Of a stretch of DNA of 64,000 bases, positions 52,001 through 63,500 are shown one piece after another. Within the stretch, counting starts at the first letter, position 1; each line of letters opens with the position of its first letter. Origin of the DNA: Camarhynchus parvulus (lineage: Eukaryota > Chordata > Aves > Passeriformes > Thraupidae); the NCBI RefSeq assembly GCF_901933205.1, contig NC_044572.1, forward strand, positions 34,937,501-35,001,500, written 5' to 3'. The translations under genes and the position numbers were made by a program. The notes under the pieces were generated by a model, which saw only the letters and a program-made list of their open reading frames with translations, made no database searches and had not been told where the DNA came from.

Positions 52001-55000
52001 GAAAGAGAAACAGCAATTTCTAGGGAAAGAAACTGAAAAAGCCATCATTACATTACTGTATAAACCTGTGATGTGGCTGCATTTCAGGTAGTGCACGTAT
52101 TTCTGGTCCCTCTCTACCCTTTACTCCTCCATCCTTGTCTGTAAGGTTGTGGGAGAAGAGAAAGGTGCTGTCAGGAGCAGCAGTGGTGGAGTGAAGGGAT
52201 GCAGCTCCTGCCACGGGATGTCACCTCAGTGGTGCCCAAGAAGGGGACATGCACAGTACCTTTTTCAAGTTCACTGCCAGAGGCAGCTGCAGAGGCCAAA
52301 AGCACCGAGATCTAAAAGGGTTTACAAGTGAGATTCTCGAATATGTGAAGGGTAAGGTCACAAGTGATCAGATACAATTGTGTCTAAAGCAGTGATGGAT
52401 AGGCAGGGATGAGAAGTGAAAGAAATATGTCACTGCTTCCTGCACCCTTTCTGTAAGCATTTCTTGTCAGCTGCTGTCAGAAGCAGGCATTAGTTCAGGG
52501 GATCTTGTACCACATACAAGCTCTTTTCATGCTCTTATAAAAATGTACTAAAAATATCCATAAGAAAGCCCAGATTACCCAGTGCTTACCACTCATGGTT
52601 AAAGAAATTTCACAGGTGTCCCAAGCATCACATCCAAGTGATTTCTTAAATTGATCACAGATATTTTGTCCTAATATCTAACCTAATGTCTGCTGTATTT
52701 TGTGGGGAATACCTTGTGCTTATTATTTTTTAAAATTATGAATTGCCCTGAGTTTACTGGTTAAAATCATGTTTCAGTTATATCATTTAGAGGATGTTTT
52801 CTCCCACCTGTACAGAGAGAAAAGATTAATCAATTCCCATTACCTTTAACATAAAGTCACACTGGAAAGGTCATCTAAACCTAATATTTTCAACATATAT
52901 TAATTGTGAAAAGACAATGTAAAGAGAGCGGAACATTTGCATTTACATCCAACGTGTTTTTCTTCTCTTTCACTGCCAAGCCAGAGGCAGTGTTAGGAAT
53001 GTGCCACTTCATATGTATTGTCAGAAAAGAGAAAATGCTGAAGGCCAGTACATTTTAGTGCCTTTTTTTAGACAGCAGCAAAAATAGAAACTTTCAAAAC
53101 CTCTGAAGAGACCCTCAGAGACTTATCAGCTAGCAAAATGTGTGTAGGAGTTAAGACTCAAACTGCTGTCAAGACTGAATTTGTACTTATGGAGAGATCA
53201 CTGCTAAATATTGGTTTTCATAAGGTTAATTGTGCATCCTAGGCCCTCTTTCTTTCTTAAAATAGCAATGACAAAAGAATCAGAGAAGTATTGCTTTTTT
53301 CCAGCACTGAATGAGGAGCTCCTTGACATGAAGAAAACAATGTTTTTCTCAAGACTTCTCCATACCTTCTTCTACTTTAATATATGCAGAATAGAATTTT
53401 GAATAATTGTTTCCATTTTTGTCTCTGTTTTCCTTACAACTTGAGGAAGCAATATAATATTAAAATGAAGCAAATTGATTATCAGAAGACCTATGATTTT
53501 AATTATACTTAAATATTTATGTACATAAATACCTACCTTTAAATAACTACATATTAAAATGCAATAATTCAAATGTTTTTAAAACGCCTTTTTGCCTAGT
53601 TTTCAATTCTGTTGTAAGGCCACTAGAAAGGAAACAAGGAGGAGGGGCATAGACTGGTAAAAGAGAAAAGTTGTGAAAAGACTGGGCATTTATGGAAAAT
53701 AACCTTTGGATGCAGCTGAATTTATCCTGGCTGAAAGAGAATTTCCAGTGTAATTTTTGTGTCTGTGCTGAACTTGTCCAGGCCAGGTGACCATCCTGCT
53801 CCTTGGATGCTACCCTGATGGCTTAGACCACGGTGCTTGAGAGTGCTGGAATTTTCAGATGTTTTCTGGGATGGAGAAGGGTGTTTTTCTGGTTGGATTA
53901 TTCTGTAAGTCACTGCAATATCTCCCCTCAGGTTTCACGGGATCATTTCTCGGGAGCAAGCAGATGAAATACTTGCTGGTGTAGAAGGAGCATATATTCT
54001 TAGAGAAAGCCAGCGGCAACCCGGCTGCTACACCCTTGCTCTCAGGTAAATGCTGGTTTAATAGAGGTTTAAGTGTGCTTAATGGAGGGGATTATATTGG
54101 TCCCTTTTGAGTGAAGTCTGTCTCCACCATTACCTAATACACTGTGTGACACTAGAGTGCTTTTACACCCTCTTCTCAGCAGTTTGACCATCACGGTACT
54201 GCAGCAACCCAGTCTCTCTTTCAGGACCTGCCTAGGAAGTCCTTTTTCAAAAGCAGTGCCCATTTTCAGATTTTTTTTTAATTTTTTTTTTACCTAGAGT
54301 TAAGTTTTGTAAAGATGGATCTTCTCCTTCAAGACTCTATAAAAGATGTGAGTGAATACAGAATAGGAATGCATCCCAGTAGAGGACACAGCCAAGTTGT
54401 CCTTGGAGCTCAGTGTTGTGTACAAACATCAACAGCTATCTGTGATAATAACCCCAAATAAAGCTGGAAAATCGTGACATCCAGAAGCTGAAAACTGGCA
54501 GTTTTCTTCCCCAGTAGGGACTCAGGTATTTTGTAGGAATACATTGCTGCTGCTCGAAGTAGGAGTCTGCTATTCAACTGAACTAAAAATGCAGGGGGAG
54601 CCCAAGCTCCAAACTCACTGCCCCTTACAGATGCCTTTCCTGGCTCAGCTGGGTCATTCAAAACCTGCCCACTCAGGTCTTAAAGACACTGTGTATTTGC
54701 AAGAGAAACAAGAGAACAAGATATTCAGTTAGATGAAACAAACTCCTTGACAATATTTTGCAATTTTTATAACATTATTATTCCTGTGAGATATACACAA
54801 ACTACAAGTCTGCATTTTTACCCTTCTGCTAGAAAGATAGAAAGAAAAATCCTTTGAGGAGTTAGCCCAAGTAGCTGTGATACAGTGCTGAAATCATGCT
54901 TAGAATTTGTATTGATGTGCAGATGGTAAAGCTGGAAAAGCTGGTGAGTCATGACAACTAAAAAGTGGTGTAAATTAAAACCAATTTGTGTCAGCTGAAA

Positions 55001-55966
55001 AAGAACAAACATGGTTTTTTAGGGTTTTGGAGAAGATGTCAAAATGAAGAATAAAAAATAATAAAAGATAAGAATTATGGCAAAATGCCTATTGTTTTGA
55101 TGAAACAACATGTTTTCTAACTCCATCTGGATTTTTGTAGAATCAAAACTGAATTTAATTATAAATTGAGATTTTATATGAAAAATCTGGGTGAAACATA
55201 AAAGGCTTAAACCTTGTGATTTGAAGTCCCAACAAAATTTGCAGACATGCAGTTTTAATGCAATGTAAGGACCATTTAACTCAATAGTGTATCTTTGAAT
55301 GCTTTAATCAATTATGGCGTTCCAGCCTCAGTGTCATAAACTGAATGTGCTACTACAGCACCTGGATTATTAAAACACTTAAAAAATCCCAATAGGTTAC
55401 GCCTGCTGTAAGTAGGGCTAGTGTTTTCCCACATAACTTTGAATATTTAATAGGGCCCTGAATTAGGAGCTTGGTCTCCCTGGTTTCCTGACAGAGCCTG
55501 ATTCCGACCCTTAGGATTTTGATTACTTGGTAGATGTCCATCTCTTCGTTTACTGTAAATATGCCCATATGTGGTTAAGCACCTGCTTTCTGCATCTCAA
55601 AAATGCTTCATGATGGAAGAGCCTTCACTGAATTCTCTCTTTCTTTCTTCTCTCCCTCTGTTATTTTCTGGTGTTTGCAGATTTGGTAATCAGACCTTAA
55701 ACTACAGGTTGTTCTACGATGGGAAGCACTTTGTTGGGGAGAAGAGATTTGAATCAATCCATGATCTGGTTACAGATGGCTTGATAACATTGTACATAGA
55801 AACAAAGGCTTCTGAGTATATTTCCAAAATGACAACAAACCCCATATATGAGCACATTGGATATGCCACTTTGCTTAGAGAAAAAGTGTCCCGGAGGCTG
55901 AGCAGAACAAAAAATGAATCAAGAAAAGCAAGTGTAACGAGTGAAGAAAATACTCCAGTTGAAAAG
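28020..55966 (+). CDS. CHN2: CHN2, beta-chimaerin (partial; five internal exons, SH2 region)
   Basis: Joined coding segments 28020-28058, 35392-35447, 50832-50863, 53932-54045 and 55681-55966 give 527 nt in one open frame. Seen: the products read through [51 protein letters not shown] and [18 protein letters not shown], then an R/S/K-rich tail. Known: this matches the long (SH2-containing, beta-2) chimaerin. Chimaerins bind diacylglycerol through C1 and turn off Rac through a RhoGAP domain. The beta paralogue is favoured over CHN1 because the residues follow beta-chimaerin where the two differ ([53 protein letters not shown]). The FLVR-type SH2 arginine is present in ILRES. The first exon and the C1 and RhoGAP exons are not in the window, so neither start nor stop codon is seen. 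Introns are about 7.3, 15.4, 3.1 and 1.6 kb. Confidence 0.96.
28059..30588 (+). other. CHN2: CHN2 intron, first part
   Basis: Starts with donor GTGAGT. No exon recognised; a (TTG)n run lies near 29083-29095. The 111-codon frame at 28562-28897 has no domain or splice framing. Confidence 0.7.
30589..30815 (-). mobile_element. CR1 LINE 3' tail, reverse strand
   Basis: The + strand reads AATCGCAGAATGTGGGTTGG and then, about 150 bp on, CCTGCTCCAGTACTGCACTG. This is the reverse-complement order of a CR1 3' end (terminal CAGAATG, then the block that reads CAGGTTGCCC-like on the sense strand). It is diverged and about 220 bp long; boundaries are approximate. Confidence 0.7.
30816..35391 (+). other. 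CHN2: CHN2 intron, second part
   Basis: Non-coding. Contains a three-copy 11-bp tandem (TTAAAGAGAAG-type) at about 34379-34412 and ends with acceptor CAG at 35391. Open frames such as 32044-32424 and 32693-33043 carry no recognisable domain. Confidence 0.7.
34379..34412. repeat. Short tandem repeat, 11-bp unit, 3 copies
   Basis: Three nearly identical units of TTAAAGAGAAG in a row; the first has one extra A. Confidence 0.8.
35392..35447 (+). CDS. CHN2: CHN2 coding exon ([19 protein letters not shown])
   Basis: A 56-nt exon with acceptor CAG ending at 35391 and donor GTCAGT starting at 35448. The first two bases complete the split Leu codon from the preceding exon; 18 full codons follow and the exon ends on a codon boundary. 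It encodes [18 protein letters not shown], the conserved chimaerin segment leading into SH2. An open reading frame of 105 codons runs through this region in a different frame (35279-35596), so the exon is identified by family match and splice sites, not by ORF length. Confidence 0.95.
35448..42173 (+). other. CHN2: Long CHN2 intron, first part
   Basis: Starts with donor GTCAGT. AT-rich, with no exon recognised. The open frames at 36150-36733 on both strands lie in a slightly more GC-rich stretch but show no domain. Confidence 0.65.
42174..42760 (-). mobile_element. Endogenous-retrovirus LTR (ERVL-like), reverse strand
   Basis: About 590 bp, nearly full length. The minus strand begins near 42760 with CTGGTTTTGACTGGGGTAGA and ends at 42174 with GGTTAAACCAGGACA. 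Between them lie a block shared with the fragment at 11980-12170 (TTTTGGATTTGTGATG), a promoter-like CATGCTCAGTACATAAAG and a CTATTAAGCTGTCTTTATCT stretch near the 3' end. This is an abundant avian LTR type; ERVL-like assignment is from memory of the pattern. No internal viral genes adjoin it, so it looks like a solo LTR. I could not see a clear target-site duplication. The open frames of 125 and 105 codons over it are chance. Confidence 0.8.
42761..49050 (+). other. CHN2: Long CHN2 intron, middle part
   Basis: Non-coding. Contains a (GAT)n run near 43995-44012. Open frames (for example 44463-44804, 45174-45596 reverse, 47749-48096 reverse) show no domain or exon structure. Confidence 0.6.
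43995..44012. repeat. (GAT)n microsatellite
   Basis: About six GAT units in a row. Confidence 0.85.
49051..49164 (+). other. Possible cryptic or poison exon in the CHN2 intron
   Basis: A 114-nt segment preceded by a strong pyrimidine tract ending CCCCTCAG (49050) and followed by a good donor, GTAAGG, at 49165. In the frame starting after one base it is open throughout (reads [19 protein letters not shown], then a K/R/E-rich end). The flanking CHN2 exons meet in phase 0, however. In that frame the segment would hit a TGA after 18 codons, so inclusion would truncate CHN2. I do not recognise the peptide. It could equally be a chance pair of splice-like sites. Confidence 0.25.
49680..49871. promoter_or_regulatory. 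CpG-rich island inside CHN2 intron
   Basis: A sharp switch from AT-rich intron to very GC- and CpG-rich sequence (GCCCGGCGAG, GGGGCGCCCCGGGAGCGG, GGCGGCGCCCCCTGCCGGCC). It contains three copies of GCGTTAAT at 49759, 49776 and 49800, the first two extended to GCGTTAATGA. No splice donor or known first exon was recognised. It may be an alternative promoter or enhancer, or just GC-rich sequence accompanying the minisatellite next to it. Confidence 0.4.
49872..50172. repeat. Minisatellite, 12-bp unit, 25 copies
   Basis: Twenty-five tandem units alternate mainly between GGGAATGGCACC and AGGAGCGGCACC types, with point variants. One unit is 13 bp (with an extra base, near 50016-50028), which shifts the reading phase midway. 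Because 12 is a multiple of three, long low-complexity open frames run on both strands (Gly/Thr/Asn-, Pro/Ala/Met- and Val/Pro-rich, up to 187 codons). These are by-products of the repeat, not genes. Confidence 0.97.
50173..50831 (+). other. CHN2: CHN2 intron end, AT-rich, with hairpin
   Basis: Immediately after the GC-rich minisatellite the sequence becomes AT-rich, with TATATA-type stretches at about 50405-50520. It ends in the pyrimidine-rich acceptor of the 32-nt exon. Confidence 0.7.
50412..50457. repeat. AT-rich inverted repeat, 12-bp arms
   Basis: AAAATGTATATA (50412-50423) and its reverse complement TATATACATTTT (50446-50457) are separated by 22 nt. It lies in a TA-rich patch about 240 bp after the minisatellite. 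Confidence 0.85.
50832..50863 (+). CDS. CHN2: CHN2 microexon ([12 protein letters not shown]2 start)
   Basis: A 32-nt exon with acceptor TTTAG ending at 50831, preceded by a T/C-rich tract, and a consensus donor GTAAGT starting at 50864. It starts in phase 0 and ends with two bases of a Glu codon completed by the next exon. It encodes [10 protein letters not shown], the entry strand of the SH2 domain. Skipping it would shift the frame of everything downstream, because 32 is not a multiple of three. The exon follows about 0.66 kb after a GC-rich minisatellite (49872-50172), an unusual neighbourhood for such a short exon. Confidence 0.94.
50864..53931 (+). other. CHN2: CHN2 intron between 32-nt exon and SH2 exon
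   Basis: About 3.1 kb, GTAAGT to CTCAG. No exon or repeat family recognised; a short GC-richer patch at 52149-52331 shows no domain. Confidence 0.8.
53932..54045 (+). CDS. CHN2: CHN2 coding exon (SH2 N-terminal half with phosphotyrosine-binding Arg)
   Basis: A 114-nt exon with acceptor CTCAG ending at 53931 and donor GTAAAT starting at 54046. It starts one base into the frame (completing Glu) and ends with AG, the first two bases of an Arg codon. It encodes [16 protein letters not shown], then [15 protein letters not shown], then CYTLALR. ILRES is the SH2 FLVRES-type motif; its Arg is the residue that contacts phosphotyrosine in SH2 domains (family knowledge). The motif is intact. Confidence 0.97.
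54046..55680 (+). other. CHN2: CHN2 intron between the two main SH2 exons
   Basis: About 1.6 kb, GTAAAT to TTTGCAG, with a long T/C-rich tract before the acceptor. Nothing else recognised. Confidence 0.85.
55681..55966 (+). CDS. CHN2: CHN2 coding exon (SH2 C-terminal half and linker)
   Basis: A 286-nt exon with acceptor TTTGCAG ending at 55680, preceded by a long pyrimidine tract, and donor GTAAGT starting at 55967. The first base completes the split Arg codon, then 95 codons follow, ending on a codon boundary at VEK. It encodes [17 protein letters not shown], then the central SH2 segment, then [22 protein letters not shown] and a basic and serine-rich tail ([19 protein letters not shown]) linking to the C1 domain. 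The open frame continues past the donor into the intron to a stop near 56071. That is read-through, not coding sequence, because the donor matches the consensus and the family homology stops there. Confidence 0.97.
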
Positions 55967-56379
55967 GTAAGTATTCAGTTTAAAATTTTTGTAATTAATA
56001 CCAGTCTTTCTATGAAACCTGAGAAGAAAAGGTTTTGTCAGAGGACCTGTTTCTATTTTACCGTACTTTAATAAGTATTGCTATCCCACTGCAAAGTTAA
56101 TATGGCCTTGGGCCCCAACTAATGTTTGACTGGAGCTTATGATAAAACCTTTCTCATAAGTACCAAATGTAAATATTTTCACCGTGTAAATTTATAGGTG
56201 TATACCATTTACCTTAGGAGCTGCATCTCAATTGGTCACAGGTTATATTTGTCCATGTAGATACTCAAGCATTTTCCACAGCAGGGTTATGAATCCGGTT
56301 CCCACTGACCCTTCACCAGAGCTCAAGTTTGTATCTTTCTGTACATGGTTCAAAGCTCCTCTTCTCTGACAAGCCTTGG

Positions 56380-56470
56380 TGGATGGGTCTCAAATTGGGA
56401 TACTGTGTGTTTTCTTTCCTTCTCATGGATCTGAAATTGGGATGTTGCCTGTTTGCCTCCATTTCTTCTC
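56380..56470 (+). repeat. Diverged tandem duplication, about 45-bp unit, 2 copies
   Basis: The word TGGATGGGTCTCAAATTGGG at 56380 recurs as TGGATCTGAAATTGGG at 56426. Each is followed by a similar TGT/TTC-rich tail and TTCTCA. Confidence 0.65.
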
Positions 56471-59400
56471 ACTCTTCTCATTTGAAGTGGGCTTTGCTTG
56501 ATCTCCTTCTCTTTTGCGTTCGTATCCCAAAACGTTGTATGGACTAGGACTTACATGATGATAAACTGAGAATTTTGTGCAGTTAGCAGCCATCTGAAGA
56601 TTTAAAATTAGAAATTATTTTACATATGAGAAACAGCCTTGTAAGGAGTGACATGTGGATATTTTCATTTCCCAGGTGGTATGGCAGCAAGAGCTGTCAA
56701 ACAAAACTTTGTTTTTGAGTCTGGTCCTTGAGCTGAATTGACTTACTGACATTTGTTAAGCATACTTCTGCAGAGTGACTTGATTTTGTGTTCAGTGTGC
56801 TGGCCAGCTAGTTGGGAACTAGAGCCAGTTTTTCTTTGGAAAGCAGTGAGTGGATTTCCTGTCATACAGTCATGGAGAGTATGAAGGAGATCAGCCTTTT
56901 TATATGTATCCTCGTGTCTCTAGGGCATTTCTGCAGGATCATCTGTTGGGTTCACATATCTGCATTGGCTGATTATTTACTGGTTTGGATTTCTCAGTAA
57001 TAATAATTGCTTGAGTAACTGACCTGACACGTAAACCTATTCATCCTCTATAACAAATCAATTCCATTGACAATGGCATTTTTTAGGGAAGGCATACTGA
57101 TACAGGGAAGGCCTTTGGGGAAGGGCACAACAACAAGTCCTCCATTCATGTTCTATTTCAAAATAAATCCACTGGTGATGGCAGTTTTTCGTTCAGTTGA
57201 ATGGTGTTGTAATACCCAAGAGGAGTAGATGCCATTGAGACATCCAGTGCTCGTTCAGTTGATTCCTGTGATTGGACACTGGGTGATTTTGAATGCTGTG
57301 ACAGGCATATAAAAGGAAATTTTTACTTTATTTGAGGCACAATTAGAAGTAGACACAGTGCACTGTGACAGATTTTTTGGTGTAGGTGTTTCTGTGTAAG
57401 TAAGGGAAGGGTCCAGAGGGTGGTCTGGAACTGGGTCATTACTGGGATGATTGTAAATATTATTGCATGCATGTAGTGTAATAAAGCAATCAGGGAGATT
57501 GAAAACCATGCTGCATTCTCTAGGAAATCAGAAGAATTTGACCTGTACAAGGAAAAACACAGTTTCAAAATTGTGTTTAGTTTTACTTACAGTTTTTGCA
57601 GTTGAGGAGCAAGACTTCTGTTATTCTCAAAGTGCTCCCAAAGGCTTCAGAGGGGTTTGCTCTAGTACTAAATATTTCATAACAGATTATGTTTTCTGTT
57701 GTGCTTGAGGTTGGATGCCATCCTTCAGGTTGGGCAGCTTTAAGCAGGCATTGCAAAAACCCTTTTAGACCAACAGAAGGGAAACCATTGCTGAAGGGAC
57801 CCCTGGCCTCTCTCCTTCACCACTACCTTTTTACTGATGTATGGTTTTGTGCAGCTACACAATAGGTGACACTGGCAAACAACTCCAGATTAAAACTGAC
57901 TCAGCCAGGAGAAAAAATAAGTGAATTTTCTACCACGTCTTCTACCTTAACCACTTCATATGAATAGAAACGCAGCACAAGACCCTTTCCTGATAACAGC
58001 TCAAAAAACTATTCTATTGGCTTAATGTGAGAGGAGTACTGCATTCTTAGTTCCAAGTACCTGTGCTTAAAAATGTTTGGAGCTGATGTAATGCACTGGC
58101 AATAGTGAAAACACACCTCTGGACCTCATTAATGATTGTGTTAGGTCCTCTTTTGTATTGCTGCTGAATGAAATTTAAGTGTTTAGAGGATTATTTGTCT
58201 CTGAGGTAGTTCTAATATGAAAGGAAGATCCTTGGCCTACAAGGACTTGTGCTCATCTAGATTTCTGTATGTGCAGGCAGGAGCAGCCTGCAAGGCTGGG
58301 CTCTGTGGCTGAGCTGTCATGTAAAAATAGCTGGCTTCAGCTAAGCAACTACACTGTTGGCAACCCTCTCTGCCTTCCTCCCACAGAGGGGAAAAGCAGA
58401 AGGAGGAATAGCAGCTGTTTCTAACATATTTTACTTGCCAGGAGGAGTAGGAGCAATCACAGCTATAAGAGGAGTGGGGCTAAATAGACAAGGGGATCTG
58501 CTCAGGCTGAAGACCTGGTATAGCAGCTGAAGCCTTGATGCTGATGATTAGGACTCCCTAGGATGATCAGTAGCAGTAGTTTTCCATCATCTCATGCAAA
58601 TCCGTGGGGAAAAAAAGGATCACATCAACTAAAATATTAGCAACTAAAAAAAAAAGCTCACAAAAGTCTGTATGATGAAGCCTACCATGGCTGCTTTTGA
58701 TTCAAATGCTCCTGGGGGAAGTCATGAGAGGTTTGGTAGTGGAGACTCATTGGTCATCTTCCATTTTCTTACTCACAGTAGCCTCAGATAAAGTATGGAC
58801 TGGGCTTTGGGATAAACTGGTGGATTATCAAGCCATTGTCAGTAGTAACAAATGGGGATAAAACAGGATAAAAAGAATTTCATGTTTGTTTTTATATAAA
58901 CTTTAGAAGTCCTCTAAAATAGAAGAATATTATGGGAAAGTGGTAGTTCAGTGAGAGTTCCATCAGATGTTTTGCTTGAGGCTGATATGTCTTGTACAGC
59001 ATTTTAAACAAAGGCCATGATTTGCCCACAAATCACAACCTTCACCCACTTCAGTAACTCCAGTAAGTTTCAGAACCCTAGAAATAAGATAACGAATATT
59101 CAGTATTTCTGCAAAGTAAATTTTTTGCTGATTGTGCGAAAAATCATTCATGGTTTTTTTCCTCTGGCCAGCTGAACAGAAAAAATATTAAAAAATAAGA
59201 TTATTGAGCTGTTTTATTTGAAAATGCTGCCTAGAGTGTTTTGAATGATCCAGAAATGATGGGGAGAAGCCATACATGCAGGACAGAAACTTCCATTATT
59301 TCTCAAGAGGAGGATGAGAATTCAGTGCTCCAAGGTTAAGCACCAGTACTCTTCTAAGAAATTAGGCTCTTTACAGGCGTGATTTTGTTTCATACTGAAA

Positions 59401-60553
59401 CGAATTCCAGAGTGTGAAAGTGCTGCTGAAGGCATTCATCTCCTCCGTGGGTTTGTTAACACCGTCCAGGGAGTCTGTCTGTTCTGTCACCTCCCAGGAT
59501 GACAGCAGGGGTTATTCAGTGTCACTCCAGTGCCACCACTTCCGTGGGGTGGGTCAGCAGAGGGGGGCCACCAACACACAGGCTGGCAGGAGAAGCCAGC
59601 ACTCAGATGAGATGCCTTGGTACTGCCTGGGGTACTTGTCTGTTCCCATAATGATAATTTCTTTGAGGTTGTAATTAGTGGAGTCATGCCCATTCCAGAA
59701 GAGGATGTGATAATTGGGCTGGATTAAGCTGTTGTTGTTCGTGCTTTTTTTTATCCAACATTTTTTTTATATCAGGCCTAAGAAAACATTTATGTTCTAA
59801 GATACTTAATGCTGGTGTTTCATCCAAAAGTTATTCCTGTCTGATTTTGAAGAGGTGCTTGATTTGTAGACACAAATTCCAAATTTTAGCCTGAATAGTG
59901 TAACAGATCTTTAATCTGAAAGGAACTGCAATGATTTTTAGGAATGAAGTGTTGTGGGGGAACAGCATGCTGCAGATTCTTTCTTAGCAGGGTAGGCAGT
60001 TGTCGTTTTAACAGGATCCAGGTTCAACAAGGATTTTGGATAGAGTATTTTATGCCAGGAAATTTTGATGATCACATGTTGTCTGTTTAGAGTTGTGATT
60101 TAAGCTTGGGAAACTTGTGATCACCTGCTTGATGTTTGCTCTGCTTATGGAATGCTGTACTTGGGGCAAATGAACACATACCGGGAATGTAGGGCAGATA
60201 AGTACCTGGTGCTGGTGCAGCCTGTAATTAATTACCAGTAGTTCAAGTTAATGGTGAATGTAGGAGAAGTGTAACCTGCTGCAAGCAATTAATCTTCACA
60301 TATAGGAGTGAAAAAAATTGCAGTAATCTGTCAGTAAAATACGTAGTTCTGAAACATTTATTTCTATTGCATTTTCCTGCAAATGCTGCCCTTACTGAGT
60401 CAGCAGTCTTTGTGCCACAGACAGAAAATAGGGAGAAAATAATACCCCTTTCTAATCCTACCTCAGCAAGTGTAATTTGGAAAATACATTTGAAGAGTTG
60501 AAACGTGGGAAGTAAATACAAGCTGTAGTTTCATGAATGCTCTGATAAGGTAA

Positions 60554-60595
60554 AAGCTGTCCCAGTTGCTGATGGACGAGCAACTGGGACAGCTT
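60554..60595. repeat. Perfect inverted repeat, 17-bp arms, 8-nt loop
   Basis: AAGCTGTCCCAGTTGCT (60554-60570) is followed by the loop GATGGACG and its exact reverse complement at 60579-60595. The stem does not extend outward. The arms are of mixed sequence, not simple repeats. Confidence 0.97.
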
Positions 60596-63500
60596 ACTGG
60601 TTCCCTGCTCTTGCAGTTCCAATCCCATTCCTGTGACCTGCCCTGTGCACTACTGCAACCACCCCATGCCTGGGTGAGACCTGGATGCTGTGACATGCTG
60701 CCCTGTGTCAGACAAAGGCTGTGCCCCACAACTTATTTCTTTGCTGTGCTGGTCTGATGGGAAGAGCAGGCTGGAGTTAAAGAAAACCCTTGGCAGCATT
60801 CGAGCTTAAAGTGTTTGCAAAAAGAATGATCTTAATCTATCTGAAAGAGGACAAACTGTTGTAAGCACAGTAAAGATTGAGGAAGGCTTTTTCCAGTGCC
60901 AGGTCTCTGCTTACTTGGGTCCTGGCAAAGCTCCCATCAACTTCTCTCCTGGTTGGATCTGGCTCAGTCGGTTCAAACATACCGGTTGTACATGAAATAT
61001 GAGTTTGCTTGCAGCCTGGGCTGCAGTGCTTGTTCTCTCTCTGGCTCCAAGTACATGCCAGAAGCAGCATGAGGCATTTAGCAGTGATGGTCTGTACAGA
61101 GCAGGGCAGAGTTTGAGCTAAACCAAGAGTGAGCTGTTCGCACTGAACAGCAGGACAGTGCAGAAAACTCTGTGTTGCTGTTTGACATGGCAAGCTCTCT
61201 GTATCTGTTTTGGTGGAACTCATCACTAGACATTGAAGTGCAAATGACAGAGCCCACAGTTAATATTGCAGCTAGAACTAAAGAGCTGAAATGATTAGCA
61301 TACTATGAAGTCTGGGAGGCTGTAGATTTCCGTAGCAGAAAATACCACAGAAGTAATAGACAGATAAGAAAACTATTCCTATTAAGGCAAAGGTGACAGA
61401 AAAGGAAGAATAACTTTGCTAGAAGTTGATATTACTGTCCTCATTAGTCATGCTGCTCACACACAGTTTCCCATAGAAGAAAATGCAAGACTTCCCGGAA
61501 GGACTATTTTCTAACATCCCTTAACTGGAGATGTAATCTGGTTATGGAACTAAATTTTTAAGGGCAATGCTGTTTTTCTTACATCAAAATTGTACAAGAG
61601 GCAGTCAATTTTAAGACAACCTATGATTTGGTTCAATTTTTGTAGGTATTTGACACTTTTCAATTGTTATTCACACCACGTCCCTTTCTCAAGGTTTTTT
61701 AGCCTCATCTTACAACTCCATTTTTGTCTCTTTATTGAATTTTCTACAGGTACTGCTATTAGCCAACAATAAAGAAATCTTTTCAGTCTTTCATTTATTC
61801 ATTATTCTTCCCATTCTGCAGCTCCTCTAAACCTCTAATGATCCTATTACAGGTTTCTAGACAGTGTTTAATTCTCTGCTGGGATGTCTATCCAGATGTT
61901 GAGCATTTCCTTCCACAGGAGGGCTGCAGGGTACTGTGCTGCCCCAGCAGCAGATCCTGGGGTTAAGAAGGTAGTGAGCAGAGGCATCTGTTCCTGCAGG
62001 CTCTGGGCTGGAAAGGCACTGATAATTTGATGTGGTGTATTTTACATTGCCTTCAGCTCCTTTATTTTTGCAGCGTGCTTGGTGAGAAAAAAAATTAAAA
62101 TGCTCAGTTCTACATGGATGTTAACAGCCCACCATTGTCTTTTATTAGTGGTTACAGTCACACTCCTGTATGCATGGCCACAGAATTCACAAGGGACTTC
62201 TCCCTGGCAGAACTGATTTTTCCCAGAAGATGCTCAGACACCACACTGATAAAAAGCAACATAAATCCTGTACACAAAGGTGGCCTTTATCTGCAGGCTT
62301 AAGTAATACATGCAGTGATAAAAGGTGTGTGGCATTTTTGCTGCTAGGAGCAACAAACTAATACATCAAAATGACTTTGGGAGTAATGAATTCCTTTCAT
62401 CAGTCACTCAGGCTTGTCCTGCAAGAGCAGCATTCTACACACAGGTTACCACACGTACGTACTTAATTGTAGCGTGCCTTGACATGAGTACTTAACTACA
62501 CTACACAGCTGACTCTCTTTAAATAACTGTTAGCAATTCAGGAGTGATTCCATCCAGAATACTCTTTGGTATTATAGCACAGCAAGGAGGAGTTTATATC
62601 AATACAGGAGGTCTACCAGCATGCATATTTTAATAATTTTTTATTTCAAATGACAAACAGCATCATACCAAAAATATATTCAGCTGATAATTTTCTTTTG
62701 CCCTTCAGTGTTGGCATTCTTTTGTATTTTCCAGCTGTGTGTCTGCAGCTTTTTGTTTATTTAGTACATCATAAATATAAAATAGACACTATATAAGAAA
62801 TAAAAATAAGAAAACTACCAAAGTAAAATTGAGGGAAATGTCTGTTTCAATTCTTTCCCTCTGGCTGTCTATATTTAGGAAAATGGACAGTGCTTTGTAG
62901 TTGACTTTGGCACTCCTAACTATTTAGCCTGATTAAAGAAGGATTTCTGAAAGGAATAATTCTTATCAATTATAACAGTACTGTAAATTGAGGAAATTGA
63001 GAGACAGAGAGGTTCCATAGCAAAGTATTTGCTTACATTGCTTCTCTGAACTGTCAACATCTCTCCAGGTTCTTGGTTTATATTATTACTGTCAGCTTAG
63101 AATTCATGACTTTTGCCTCGAGCAAAATAAGAGATATGATTATGCCTGAAGAGAACTTGTAAGTTGGAGACAATTCTGATTTACACAAATAAAATAGTGC
63201 AATGGGTATAATCCAATCCATATGCTGCTGAATTAAGGGGAAGACCCCCAAGGATTTCACTGAGTCTTGGAGCAGGTCAGGGCATTGCTAAGCATATGGA
63301 GCAAAGGTAAATATCCAGTTTGATACCATCATGGTGTTTTCCAATCCAGTGTTTTAGAAAGACACCCAAATGGAAACAATGTGAACGTCACAACTAGGTG
63401 GAAGTTTTCTCAGATAAGAATTTCAGTTTAGTACTAAAAATTATTCAATATATCAGAAGTGCTTATAGTACTCCTAAGGCAAACGCCACTTGTCTCTTCA

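Noticed and set aside
55967..56071. Continuation of the SH2 exon open frame into the intron.
   Set aside because: A consensus GTAAGT donor sits exactly where family homology ends; the extra residues match nothing.
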